Source: Poronia punctata (taxonomy: Eukaryota; Ascomycota; Sordariomycetes; Xylariales; Xylariaceae). Taken from it: a stretch of 27,612 nt of DNA. A program made the position numbers and the translations under genes. Below the pieces are notes generated by a model. It did not search any database, was not told the origin of the DNA, and worked only from the letters and a program-made list of their open reading frames with translations. The stretch lies in NCBI GenBank assembly GCA_022579005.1, contig MU401815.1, forward strand, positions 1-27,612, read 5' to 3'. This document shows, one piece after another, positions 1-11,449 of the stretch (position 1 is the first letter of the stretch; every line of letters starts with the position of its first letter).

Positions 1-199
1 TTAGCTATAAACTTTTTATAAAAGTTTATAAACTTTAAAAATACTTATATATTATATACTAAAGTTAATACTTTTTACTTTTAAATAGTAGCAACCTTTT
101 AAAAATTTATTTTTATTTTTTTAATTATAATAATAAACTTTAAAAACTTGCACTTTAATAGCTTTATAAATAATTAATACTTTACTAATTGCTTATAAA

Positions 200-640
200 C
201 TAATTAAAAGCGCTTTTTATTTTATTTTTACTTTTTTAAAAACATTATAATATTATTTAAATAAACTATATAAATATAATTTACTAGATTAGCTAATACT
301 TTATATATATAGGCTTAAAAAGTTATAAAAATATTAATTAATTTAAAAAATATAACTATATATTTAAAATGCTTATATTTTATTTAAAAAACAGTTTTTT
401 ACTTATTATTATATTTAATTTAAACATAATAGTAAGCATTTTTAAAGTTTAGCTTTAAAAAAACTTTTATTAACTTTAGCTTATTTATTATTTTTAATAT
501 AAAAAGTAAAAAATATTTATTTTTTATAATTACTTTATTTAAGCTTTTATAATTAATATAAAGCTTTATAATTTTATTTTTTTTAATATAAATAAAATAA
601 AAGCTTTTATATTTAATTTTAAATACTATATATAGCTTAT
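200..640 (-). pseudogene. Reverse transcriptase remnant of element A
   Basis: Reverse complement of the RT region of element B. The polymerase active-site box reads V-Y-L-N-N at 266-252 on the minus strand. In the Ty3/Gypsy family this box is YLDD/YVDD, and D to N is the expected GAT to AAT change of RIP. Frame stops are scattered through the domain. The limits are approximate, taken from alignment to B. RT would have copied the element RNA to DNA; this copy cannot. Confidence 0.75.
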
Positions 641-2830
641 TTAAAAGTTTTTTTTAAAATATTTTTAAGCACTTATTATTAAGCTTTTATAATAAAGTAA
701 ATTAAACTAAATAATATTTATACTTTTTTTACTAAATTTATTATATATTATATTTTTTTTAGCACTAATAGTTTTTTTACTAATAGCTTAAAGTATATAT
801 GCTAAAATACTTTAAAGTACTTAGGTAAATTAATTTTATTTTTAGTGCTAAGCTTATTATTAATTTTAAAAAATAGTAACTTTTTTTTAAAATTAATATT
901 TATACTTATTAAATTAGCAATATATATTGCTTAATTACTAATTATATTTTTAGCAAACGTTTTAAAATTTATTTTTTAATATTTATTATAAAACTATTAA
1001 ATAAAAGCTATATTTAGTAATATATTTAATTAACTTATTTTTAGCTGTAATATTAAAAGCTTTAATACTTTTTACTTTTTATATATTATATAAAATATTT
1101 ACTTAAAAGTTTTTTTTAACTTTTTAAATATTAATTATTTAAAAGCTAGCTATATAAGCTGCTTAGCACTTTATTAGCTTTTTATTTAGTTTTATTAATA
1201 AAAGTAATAAAATATTTACTTTTTATAAATATTTTTTAAAAAGTTTTTATATATAATATTAATTTATATTTTTATATTTATATTTATAATAACTTTTTTT
1301 AGCTTTTGCTTACTACTTAAAAAAATTATAGCTACTGCTTAAAATAGTTTTATAATATTAAATACTTTATAAAACTTTGCTAAAATAAATTAAATATATT
1401 AACTTATTTTAGCTTAGCTTTTAACTTTTTATTTTTAAAGTTTAATTAAGCTGTTTAAACGTTTTATACTTTATTTTTAAGCTATTTTAATAATTTTTAC
1501 TTAACTTTATTTAATTAATAATTTAATAGTAATAGCTTATTTTTTAAGCAATATTTAGCTATATAGCTTTTTTTATTATAATAATAATACTTTATAAAGC
1601 TATTGCTAATATATACTAATTTATTTTAATTTTAATTTATTTATTATTTAAATAAGTTATTAGTTTTTTTTAAAACTATTTAAGCGCTTTTAAGTTATTT
1701 ACTAATTTTTTTTACTTTAGCAAGTATTTAATATATTTTTATTTTTATAATAATTTATACTTTTTACTAGTATAATATTAAATACTTTATTATTTTTTAG
1801 CTTTATAATATATTATTACTATATTATTAAATAATATATATTGCTTTATTAAAACTTTTTTTAATTTTTTTTAAAGCTTATACTAATAATTAAAAGCTAG
1901 TTAGCTATTATTTTTTAATAATATAGCACTTTTAAGCTTTTATACTAGTACTTGTTAATAAATTTTTTTTTTAAGTTTTTTTTTTTTATTATTTTTTTTT
2001 ATATAGCTATTTTTAAAAAATTTACTTAAATAGCTTTAAGTTAACGTTTTTTATTAAATAAACTTTTAAAAGTTTTTAAAAGTAGCTTTTTTTTAAATTA
2101 TTATAGTTTAGCATATTTTAATAAGCATTTTAATTTATTTAAACTTTAAACTTAGCTTATATTAAAGCTTAAATAATTTATATTAAATTTTTATAGCTAG
2201 GCTTTTGCTAATTACTTTTGGTTATAGCTATAATTTAAATTTTAATTTTTATAGTAGTAGCATTTTGCTTTAGCTGCTTATAATTATATATAAAAGCTTT
2301 AGCGTTATTTTTATATTATAATTTTTTTATTTAGTAAGTAGCTAAAGTAATTATATGTTTTAATTTATTATATTAATAATCTAATTTAAAAAGTCATTTT
2401 TTTAGCTTTTTAAACTTTTATAAAAACTATTATAATAAAAGCTTTTATTAAATAAGCTACTATATAATAGTAGCTTAAAATAAAAAAATAGCTTTTATTT
2501 TTTTTACTTTTTTAAAAGTTGCTAGCTATTAACTAATTATTTATTTTAATAAGTAATATATTTTATTTTAAGTTTTTTAGTTTATTATTAAGTTTTTTAC
2601 TTTTTTTATTATATTTATTATTATTTTTTTATTTTTAGCTATTTATAAATTTAACTTAACTATTAGCTAGTTTTTTTAGTTTTTATTGCTTATTTTTAGT
2701 ACTAAGTTTATTAAGCTTATTTATATTATAGCTAGTTATTTACTTAGTAGTTATAAACTATACTTAGTTTTTAGTTTAAATTTTTTTACTAAATATTATA
2801 TTATAACTTAAAAATATAAAAATAAAAAAA

Positions 2831-3064
2831 TATAAAAGTTTAAACAATAAAATAGTTATAAAGTAATATTGCTAGTAATTTTAAAAACTAAATATATTAA
2901 ATAACTTTTATTTAGTTAACTAAATAAGTAACTAAACTAGCTAAAAAAATAAAAAAAGTATAACTAGCTAAACTATAGCTAATAGTTAGCGTAGGTTTAG
3001 CCTTTATATAGTTTGTGCACTTATAGTGCAGCTAGTAGGTCTTATAAGTAGGTGCCCTATTATA
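2831..3064 (-). repeat. 5' LTR of element A (subfamily 1)
   Basis: A 234-bp LTR. On the minus strand it begins TATAATAGGGCACC at 3064 and ends ACTTTTATA at 2831. It belongs to the subfamily containing a CTACTTATAAGACC stretch after the start, shared with the LTRs of C and F. The terminal TA...TA fits a TG...CA original after RIP. Next to it, 3065-3069 is ATTAA, the candidate 5-bp target duplication. Confidence 0.85.
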
Positions 3065-4940
3065 ATTAAAAGTTTAAATAAATAAGTTAAAATGCTAGCA
3101 AAAGCTAAGTTTATATATAATAATAGTTAGTATACTACTAAGAGCTATTTACTATTTAAAGCATTTTATAAGTACTATTAAAAAAGTATTAAATATATAC
3201 TAAAATAGCTATAACTTAAAGTTTAAAAAGTAAAAAAAAGCTAGTATATATAAAAGCTATATGCTGTGCAGTTTATAAGCATTAAATATAAGTAATAAAG
3301 TTAATATAAAAGTATTATAATAACTATTATATACTAAAAAAAGTTTTATATAAGTAATATAATAAAGCTATTAATAGTATATATTAAGTTTAAATAAAAA
3401 AAAAAGCTAGCTTTTATATATATTTAAGTTAAAGTTTTTAAAAAAATAAAAACTTAACCATATTAAATTAAGTTGCTTAAAATTTATTTTAAAGTTTATA
3501 ATATTTTTATTTTATTTTTGCTTAAGTTATAAATAACCTTGCTAAAAAAATGGTAATAAAATAGCATTCCTTAAATAAAAAAATAAGCAAAAAAACAAGT
3601 TATAAAAATATTATTTAATATTAAAAAAATTAAAGTAAACATAAATATTTATTAGTATAAAAAGGTTAGCTAATAAAATATAATATATAAAAAATAGCTT
3701 AATACTTTATAAATATAAGTTATTTACTAAACTAATAGAAACAAAAGTTAAAAAATTTATACTAAATAAAATAATAAATAAAGTAGTTATATTAGTATAT
3801 AAGTACTAAAAGTTATAAAAGTATTATAATTAATTAGTAAAAGATAATAAGCTATTTTTAAGCAACTAACTATATTATAGTATTATAAAAGCTAAAACGT
3901 ATTTATAAATAAGCTTATAATAACTTTAACTTAATTTATTAATATTAAAAGTAATATTATTAAAGTAAAATAATAGCAAAAAAAGCTAAATAATAGTTAA
4001 AAAATAAAGAATATATTATAGTTTTAAAATAGCTATAGCTAAAATTAAATAATATAGTTTAATAATTATTATATATAAAAGTAGTAGTAGTAGTTAAAAT
4101 AACCTTATAAATAAAAAGGGTTTAATAAGCTTTATTAATACTATAAAGAAATTGCTTTTATTAGCAAACCATTTTTTATAGTTTAGCTTTTTATTAGCAA
4201 GTTTTATAATAAGCATATTTAATTAGCATAAGCAAGCGTTTAAATTACTTAAAAAGCTATTTTAATACTTTTTAAAAAGTATAAAAAACTAGGCTTTATA
4301 TAAAATATTATTAAAGTTATTATTTAAAAGCTTTTTTTTTATTAATATAAAGTTTTTAAATTTTAATAACTAAGCAAATAAATAAGCAGCAAAAAAAAAG
4401 CAATAATAATAGTTAATAAGGAATATATAAAAACTAAATTTTAGCAAATTATAGCTTAGTATTTCTTTATATATACTAAAGTAACTAGCTTTTTTTAAAA
4501 GCAACTATATACTAAAAAGCTATACTTCTTTTATTTAAGCAAGATATATAATAGCTTATAGCTATAATTTGTATATAAATAGTTTTTACCTACTTATTAC
4601 TAAGTTTATAGTGTAAGTTAAAAATATTATAGTTTAAAAATAACTAGTTAAAATTTATATTAAAAATATGCTAATATATAAAGCTAAAGTTAAAAAGCTT
4701 AAAAAGCAGCTAAATAGTAACTACTTAAAAGAGGGCTTAATAAAATAATAATGCTAAAAAAGCTAATTTTAAAAATAAAGTTATAAAATTAAAAAGAATA
4801 AACTAAGTTAATAAAACTTAAAAAATAGATAAAAGTATAATAATAAAATATAAAAACGTAATTTAATTAAATGAAATTAAAAGTAGGCCTAACTAGTAAA
4901 TATACTTATAAATACTAAAATTGCTAAAAATTAGCAATTT

Positions 4941-4954
4941 AAAAAAGAAGGCAA
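4941..4954 (+). other. Polypurine tract of element D
   Basis: The purine-rich run AAAAAAGAAGGCAA lies directly before the LTR start. This is the usual place for the plus-strand priming tract of LTR retrotransposons. The same place is A-rich and ends GGCAA in B and GCAG in H and E. Confidence 0.6.
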
Positions 4955-5190
4955 TATAAAAAAGCACTTATTTATAAAACCTATTTGCTAAGCTACTTAT
5001 ATATAAAGTATACCTAAGCTAAACTTATGCTAACTATTAGCTATAGTTTAGCTAGGTATACTTTATTTTTATTTTTTTAGCTAGCCTGGTTATTTACTTG
5101 GTTAACTAGATAAAAGTTATTTATTATATATAGTTTTTAAAATCGCTAGCATTATTACTTTATAACTACTTTATTGCTAAAACCTTTATA
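4955..5190 (+). repeat. 3' LTR of element D
   Basis: A 236-bp LTR, begins TATAAAAAAGCACTT and ends AACCTTTATA. Homology to the other LTR copies stops exactly at 5190, where the 3' flanks of D, B and H all diverge. That fixes the LTR end. Confidence 0.85.
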
Positions 5191-5808
5191 TTTATTAAGT
5201 TTACTACTTTAAAGGTTTAAAAACTTAGTATTTAAGTTATAATATTTTTAAAAATTTAAATAAAAGAATTTATTAGTTAATTATAATACTTTTACTTACA
5301 TATTGTAGTTTGCTTAAAATTTAAGTTTTTAAAAATAACTATTTGCTTTAATATTAAAATAAGTTATAATATTACTACTTTTAGCTTATAAAATATAACT
5401 AAGTATACTATTAAAAAATAGTTAAGTAAAGTTTAAAATATTAAAAGTAAATAGATTAAGTATATTAAATAAGCTATACTAAAAATATATATAAATAAAA
5501 TAAGTAATTTTAAAAATAAGTATATTAAACTTTATATATTTATATAAATATTAAGTAAAACTATAAAACTATAAATATTATTAAAAACTAATTTTAACAA
5601 TACTTATAAACCTAAAATAAACTTTAAAACTAAAAGCATTACTTTTAATATTATAAAAAGATTTAGTTATTTATATAATTTAATTATAAATATACTTTTA
5701 TATTTATAAATTAACTTTAATTATAAAAGTTGTTTTAAAGCTAAAAAGAACCTTACTAATACTAATATAATATAAATTATTACTTTTAAATTAAAACTTT
5801 ATTTTTAA
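5191..5808. other. Unassigned AT-rich stretch between D and B
   Basis: These 618 bp match no other part of the window that I could find. They are strongly AT-rich with few GCT motifs and have stops in all frames. They may be a RIP-mutated piece of another transposon or mutated host DNA. If B were simply inserted in C, the 3' half of C should be here, and it is not. Confidence 0.5.
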
Positions 5809-6043
5809 TATAATAAGGCACCTAGCTAAAAAACTTACTTACTAAGCTATTTGCATATAAACTATATACTAGCTAAAGCTACGCTAACTAATAGCTAAAG
5901 CTTTACTAGTTATATTCTTTTTAATTTTTTTAACTAGTTTAGTTACTTACTTAGCTAATTAAATAAAAGTTATTTAATATATTTAGTTTTTAAAATTGCT
6001 AACAATATTACTTTATAACTACTTTATTGCTTAAACTTTTATA
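5809..6043 (+). repeat. 5' LTR of element B (subfamily 2)
   Basis: A 235-bp LTR from TATAATAAGGCACCTAGC to AACTTTTATA. It is collinear with the 3' LTR at 14501-14735 and the two differ mainly by C/T and G/A transitions. It contains the TAGCTAAAGCT / AGCTTTACTAG inverted arms found in every subfamily-2 LTR of the window. No primer-binding site is recognisable after it; the sequence there is T-rich. Confidence 0.88.
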
Positions 6044-6595
6044 CTTTTTTATTTTTATATTTTTAAGTTATAATATAATATTTAGCAAAAAAATTTAAAC
6101 TAAAAACTAAGCATAGTTTATAACTACTAAGTAAATAACTAATAATAATATAAACAAGCTTAAGAAACTTAATACTAAAAATAAGCAATAAAAACTACAA
6201 AAACTAGCTAATAGTTAAGCTAAATTTATAAATAGCTAAAAATAAAAAAGCAATAATAAAAGCAAAAAAAAAAGCAAAAAAATAAAAAGTAAACTAAAAA
6301 ATTTAAAATAAAATATATTACTTATTAAAATAAATAATTAGCTAATAGCTAATAACTTTTAAAAAAGTTAAAAAAGTAAAAGCTATTTTTTTTACTTTAA
6401 GCTACTATTATATAGCCATTTATTTAATAAAAGGTTTTATTATAATAATTTTTATAAAAGTTTAAAAAGCTAAAAAAATAATATTTTAAATTAAATTATT
6501 AATATAATAAATTAAAACTTATAGTTACTTTAGCTATTTACTAAGCAAAAAAAGCTATAATATAATAATAATACTAAAGCTTTTATATATAATTA
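6044..6595 (+). other. Leader region of element B
   Basis: Non-coding leader between the 5' LTR and the nested inverted-repeat element. The same sequence follows the 5' LTRs of F (24354 on), I (18762 on), J (18355 on) and G (27184 on), and of A and C on the minus strand. I see no conserved reading frame here. Confidence 0.6.
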
Positions 6596-7345
6596 CAGTC
6601 GCTCTGAAAAATAACAACCGGTTCTAACAACTTACACTAAAACTCACCTATTTCAAAAATCAATAACCCTTTCCCTTTACAATTAAAAAATTCCTAAAAA
6701 ATATTGTTAACCAATTTATATTAAAAGCATTTATATACTAAAAAGGCTAGCCTATATACTTAGTATAGCAATAGCTTATAAGCTTTAAAGTATAGTAAAA
6801 TTAAAGTTTTTAAACTTTGATTTTTAAAGCTTTATATTATATTAAATAAAAATGCTAAAAATAAAAACTTAGTAAATTTATAAACTAGTTTTAAAGGCGG
6901 TTTTATATATACTAACGCTTTAATTTTATTTTTATTAATTACGTGTTTTTTATAAACGCTATTTTTATAAAATTTTAGCTAATAGTTTAAAACCTTATAT
7001 AAACCTATTAAAACCTTTATTATAAAACTTAAATAAATAAAACTGTTTATCTACTATTTAATAGCATTAAATCATTTTTTATTAATTTTTATTATAATGT
7101 TTATATTTTCTTTTATTTTATTATAAACTATATATTAAATTATTAAAAATAAGCTTAAACGCTAATAAAATAATAACAACAAAATAAAAAATTAAATTAA
7201 AATATGCTACTAATAGCCTAACCTTTAAAGTACATAAAACTATTTTCTTTATATTTTATACTTTAGTATACGTAGCGTAATGCAAGGCTTTCTAAGGTAG
7301 AAAAGCTGTAAAAAAAAACCGGTTGTTACTTTTCGAGACCCACTA
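6596..7345. mobile_element. 750-bp terminal-inverted-repeat element 1 (MITE-like, TA target site)
   Basis: Nested insertion in the leader of B. The left end CAGTCGCTCTGAAAAATAAC continues to ACCGGTT. The right end, read in reverse complement, is TAGTGGGTCTCGAAAAGTAA followed by CAACCGGTT. About 24 of 29 positions match with one gap. TA flanks both sides (6594-6595 and 7346-7347). Removing the element and one TA restores TATAATTATAAGCAA, which is exactly the uninterrupted sequence of F near 24905. CAGT ends with a TA duplication fit the Tc1/mariner group (pogo/Fot1-like). I see no transposase frame, so it is probably non-autonomous. Confidence 0.85.
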
Positions 7346-7389
7346 TATAAGCAAATAAAGCAAAATACTACTACTATAAAAATTAAAAA

Positions 7390-8700
7390 CTAAATTATAG
7401 CTATAAAAAAAAGTAATTTGCAAAAGCTTAGCTATAAAAATTTAATATAAATTATATAAGCTATAATATAAGCTAGGTTTAATATTTAAATAAATTAGCG
7501 TTTTTATTAAAATATATTAAAATATAATAACTTAAAAAATAAAGCTATTTTTAATAACTTTTAAAAGTTTATTTAATAAAAAAATATTAATTTAAAGCTA
7601 TTTAAGCAAACTTTTTAAAAATAATTATATAAGCTTTAGCAATAAAAAAATAAAAACTTAAAAAAAAAATTTATTAGCAAGTATTAGTATAAAAGCTTAA
7701 AAGCGCTATATTACTAAAAAATAATAGCTAATTAGCTTTTAATTATTAATATAAGCTTTAAAAAAAAGCTAAAAAAAGTTTTAATAAAGTAATATATATT
7801 ATTTAATAATATAGTAATAATATATTATAAAGCTAAAAAGTAATAAAATATTTAATACTATGTTAATAAAAAGTATAAATTATTATAAAAGCTAAAATAT
7901 GCTAAATGCTTGCTAAAGTAAAAAAAGTTAGTAAATAACTTAAAAGCGCTTAAATAATTTAAAAAAAAACTAATAACTTATTTAAATAATAAATAAATTA
8001 AAACTAAAGCAAATTAATATATACTAGCAATAGCTTTATAAAATACTACTATTATAGTAAAAAAAGCTATATAGCTAAGTATTGCTTAAAAAATAAGTAG
8101 CTAGTATTAAATTGCTAATTAAGTAAAATTAAGCAAAAACTATTAAAATAGCTTAAAAATAAAGTATAAAATATTTAAACAGTTTAATTAAACTTTAAAA
8201 ATAAAACGTTAAAAGCTAAGCTAAAGTAAGTTAATATATTTAATTTATTTTAGCAAAATTTTATAAAGTATTTAATACTATAAAGCTATTTTAAATAATA
8301 GCTATAATTTTTTTAAGTAGCAAGCAAAAGCTAAAAAAAGTTATTATAAATATAAATATAAAAGTATAAGTTAATATTATATATAAAAACTTTTAAAAAA
8401 ATATTTATAAAAAGTAAATATTTTACTACTTTTATTAATAAAACTAAATAAAAAGCTAATAAGGTGCTAAGTAGCTTATATAGCTAATTTTTAAATAATT
8501 AATGCTTAAAAAATTAAAAAAACTTTTAAGCAAATATTTTATATAATATATAAAAAATAAAAAGCATTAAAGCTTTTAATATTATAACTAAAAATAAGTT
8601 AATTAAGTATATTATTAAATATAGCTTTTATTTAATAGTTTTATAGCAAATATTAAAAACTAAATTTTAAAAAGTTTATTAAAAATATAGTTAGTAGTTA
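7390..8700 (+). pseudogene. Gag-like region of element B (inferred)
   Basis: This region lies between the leader and pol and is conserved in A, C and F, so it should hold gag, the structural polyprotein that packages element RNA. I could not recognise a capsid fold. A tyrosine-rich patch near 8345-8385 (Y-Y-K-Y-K-Y-K-S) could be a zinc knuckle whose Cys codons became Tyr through TG to TA change, but its spacing is one residue short of CX2CX4HX4C. The call rests on position. Stops occur throughout. Confidence 0.35.
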
Positions 8701-8989
8701 AGCAATATATATTATTAATTTAATAAGTATAAGTATTAGTTTTAAAAATAAGTTACTATTTTTTAAAATTAATAATAAGCCTAGTATTAAAAATAAAATT
8801 AATTTATTTAAATATTTTAAAGCGTTTTAATATATATACTTTAAGCTATTAATAAAAAAGTTACTAGTACTAAAAAAAGTATAATATATAATAAACTTAA
8901 TAAAAAAAATATAAATGCTATTTAGTTTAATTTATTTTACTATAAAAGCTTAGTAGTAAGTATTTAAAAAATATTTTAAATAAACTTTT

Positions 8990-9430
8990 AAATAAGCTAT
9001 ATATAGCACTTAAAAGTAAACATAAAAGCTTTTATTTTATTTATACTAAAAAAAAAACTATAAAGCTTTATATTAATTATAAGGGCTTAAATAAAGTAAC
9101 TATAAAAAATAAGTATTTTTTACCTTTTATATTAAAAATAATAAATAAGTTAAAGTTAGCAAAAGTTTTTTTAAAGCTAAACTTTAAAAATACTTATTAC
9201 TATATTTAAATTAACTATAGTAATAAGTAAAAAACTGCTTTTTAAATAAAATATAAACATTTTAAGTATATAGTTATATTTTTTAAACTAACTAATATTT
9301 TTATAACTTTTTAGGCTTATATATATAAAGTATTAGCTAAGCTAATAAATTATATTTATATAGTTTATTTAAATAATATTATAGTTTTTTTTTTAAAAAA
9401 ATATAAAAAGCACTTTTAGTTAGTTTATAA
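8990..9430 (+). pseudogene. Reverse transcriptase domain of element B
   Basis: Readable in one frame (codons in phase with 9057) with no frameshift over about 440 bp; only stop codons interrupt it. Seen in order: F-I-Y-T-K-K-K then Y-I-N-Y-K-G-L-N-K (family: FV.KKDG..R.CVDYRGLN), N-K-Y-F-L-P-F-I (NRYPLPLI), K-T-A-F (same in family), and V-Y-L-N-N-I at 9363-9380 (family YLDDI). Both catalytic Asp of the YxDD box are Asn, as RIP would produce from GAT. Stops fall where the family has Gln, Trp or Arg. This is the strongest evidence that the element is Ty3/Gypsy. Catalytically dead. Confidence 0.9.
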
Positions 9431-9499
9431 ATAGTTAATAAAGTATTAACTATTTATAAAGCTATTAAAGTATAAGTTTTTTAAAATTAAAATAAAGTT

Positions 9500-10020
9500 T
9501 TTAAAGTTTATTATTATAACTAAAAAAATAAAAATAGATTTTTAAAAGGTTGCTAGTATTTAAAAGTAAAAAGTATTAACTTTAGTATATAATATATAAA
9601 TATTTTTAAAGTTTGCAAACTTTTATAAAAAGTTTATAGCTAAATATATAAACGTTATAATGCTAATTATAGTATTTTTAAAAAGTTATACTTTACTAAG
9701 CTACGTTTTTAAATAAACTTTAAATATAAATTAAGTATTTAAAAATATAAAAAAAGCTTTTATATTAATAACTACTGTTTAATACTAAAATAGCTGCTTA
9801 AATATTAAAATAAAAATAAATATATTAATAAAAGCAATATTAAAAATATTATTATAGCTTTATAAAAAAATATAAAAACTAGTTACTTACTAGTTATAAA
9901 AGCTTATAAATATAAAAACTAAATAAGTAATAAGCTAGTAAAAGCTTTTAGTAATTATAAAAAGCTATAAATATTAGCAGCAGTACTTTAAAAAAATAAA
10001 TAAAACTTTTATAGTATAAA
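9500..10020 (+). pseudogene. RT connection and RNase H domain of element B
   Basis: Same frame as the RT. F-L-K-F-A-N-F-Y-K-K-F-I lies at about 9603-9640 and matches the Gypsy FLGFANFYRRFI tether motif. Just before it is I-T-K-K-I-K-I-D, matching the (V/I)..GI.MDP stretch. The RNase H C-terminal part shows K-L-L-V-I-I near 9935-9955 where the family has DKELLAIV. RNase H would have removed element RNA from the RNA/DNA hybrid. The frame is kept through the connection, with stop codons throughout. Confidence 0.82.
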
Positions 10021-11049
10021 TAAATTATATAGCTTTAAAAAGCATAGTTAACTTACTAGTACAAAATTTTTTTAAAAAAGCTTGCTTGCTAAGTATATAA
10101 GCTAGCATAGTTTAATTTTAATATAAAATATTAATTAAGTATATTAAACTTAGTAAATAAACTATTAAAAAAGCTAAATTATATAGCTAAAAAGATTTAA
10201 TATAAAAATATAATATTAATGCTAAAAAAAAAACTTTAATTAGTTAGCAAGCTACTATAATAAGTATAGTAGTTATTAGTAAAAATTTTATTTTTTAAAA
10301 AAAAGTAAAGCATTAGCTTATACTATTAAAATAGCTTAAAAAGCTTTATTAAATTTATACTTATTAGCTTATTTAATAATAAAAGTATAAATTATAAACT
10401 TATAAGCTTATAAAGCGCTAAACTTTTACTATATAATTATAAATAATTTTTTTAAAAAAAAGTAAAAAGTACTAATATATATGCTTAACTTATATATTAT
10501 ATACTATATAAATAATAATAATAACTTATTTAATAAAAGCTATTGCTAAAAGTATAAAAACTGCTTTTTTTAAAAAAAAGCTAAAGCTATTATTTATAAT
10601 TAATATATTTTATATATTAAAGCTAAAAAATTAGCTTAAAGCAAAATAGCTTTTAAACTAGCAGCTTTAATATAGTTTTATAAAATAGTTTATAAACTAT
10701 AAACTAAAAACTTTATTTTTATAAAGCATATAAAAGTTATATACTATAAAGCTAAAATATATAATAAATATTATATTAATAATAAAAATATATTATATTT
10801 TAAAAAGTAGTTAATAATTTTAGCTTAAAAAGCTTTAATTAAATAATTAATATATTAATACTATAATAATTTAAAAGCTAAGTATATAAAAAAAAAATTG
10901 TTAAGTTATTATAATATAAGTTTTATTAAAAAAGCTTAAAGCAAAACGTTTAAAAATATATTATTAGCTATATATAATATAAAAAAGCTTAAAAGCTAAA
11001 ATATAAGCTTTATAAAAAGCTTTAGTTATTATTTTCTTTAAAATAGCTT

Positions 11050-11440
11050 TTTTAAAAAATTAGCTTAGATTTTATTATAAACCTATTTTTATATATAAAA
11101 GCAAATAGTAATATTTATAATATAATTTTAATTATTATAAACTAGTTTATAAAAATAATATTATTTATTTTTATATAAAAAATACTTTATATTACTAAAC
11201 TTATAGCAATTATATATTATAAAGTAAACTACTAATATAAGTTTTTAAAAAAAATTATAAATAATAAAAATAAACTTATTATAAATAAATTTTAAAAAAA
11301 GTTTTATAAAGTATAAAAAGTATAATAGTAGTTATTTACTATATAGCACTTTTAAATTAATAGCTAAATAAAATAAGTATACTAAACTTTAAAAAAATAT
11401 TTTTATACTTTTTATAGTAGTAAGCTAAATAGCTAAATAA
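11050..11440 (+). pseudogene. Integrase catalytic core of element B
   Basis: The frame starting at 11062 reads S-L-D-F-I-I-N-L, matching the S.DFI.GLP strand that carries the first Asp of the D,D,E triad; here that Asp is still GAT. It is followed by Y-N-I-I-L-I-I-I-N-stop-F-I-K-I (family Y..ILVVVDR.TKM) and, near the end, S-T-F then V-Y-stop-T-L-K (family STA.HPQTDGQ.ER.NQTLE). The frame differs by one base from that of RT, so at least one small indel lies between 10020 and 11050. Integrase joins element DNA to the chromosome; this copy is broken by many stops. Confidence 0.82.
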
Positions 11441-11449
11441 AAATATTAA

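Larger units (their letters stand above)
1..3064 (-). mobile_element. Ty3/Gypsy element A, 5' half (runs off window left)
   Basis: Minus-strand LTR retrotransposon copy. Reading leftward from 3064 it has a 5' LTR (3064-2831), a leader, a gag-like region and the start of pol, with reverse transcriptase reaching the window edge. Positions 1 to about 2300 are the reverse complement of about 9643 to 7370 in element B, nearly collinear. Its 5' end abuts the 3' region of element D at 3064/3065, so A is inserted in D. The other end lies outside the window, so the target duplication cannot be confirmed. The copy is heavily RIP-mutated, and stops occur in every frame. Confidence 0.85.
3065..5190 (+). 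mobile_element. Ty3/Gypsy element D, 3' part
   Basis: Plus-strand 3' end of a Gypsy copy. Its left boundary is the insertion point of A; the 5' part would lie left of the window. From about 3085 it is collinear with about 11440 onward in B, just downstream of the integrase core. It is shorter than B there because about 350 bp present in B near 12960-13320 is missing around 4590-4620. It ends in a purine tract and a 3' LTR (4955-5190). No open frame remains. Confidence 0.8.

Noticed and set aside
4955..5190. Solo LTR
   Set aside because: The 1.9 kb before it is collinear with the 3' region of B including the purine tract, so it is the 3' LTR of element D.
5560..5760. Copia-type pol fragment
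   Set aside because: Only one short K-R and Y-L spacing match; no RT, integrase or RNase H box could be confirmed.
8338..8390. Gag zinc knuckle
   Set aside because: Tyrosine pattern could be mutated cysteines, but spacing is one residue short of CX2CX4HX4C in all copies; kept only as a hint in the gag-like entry.
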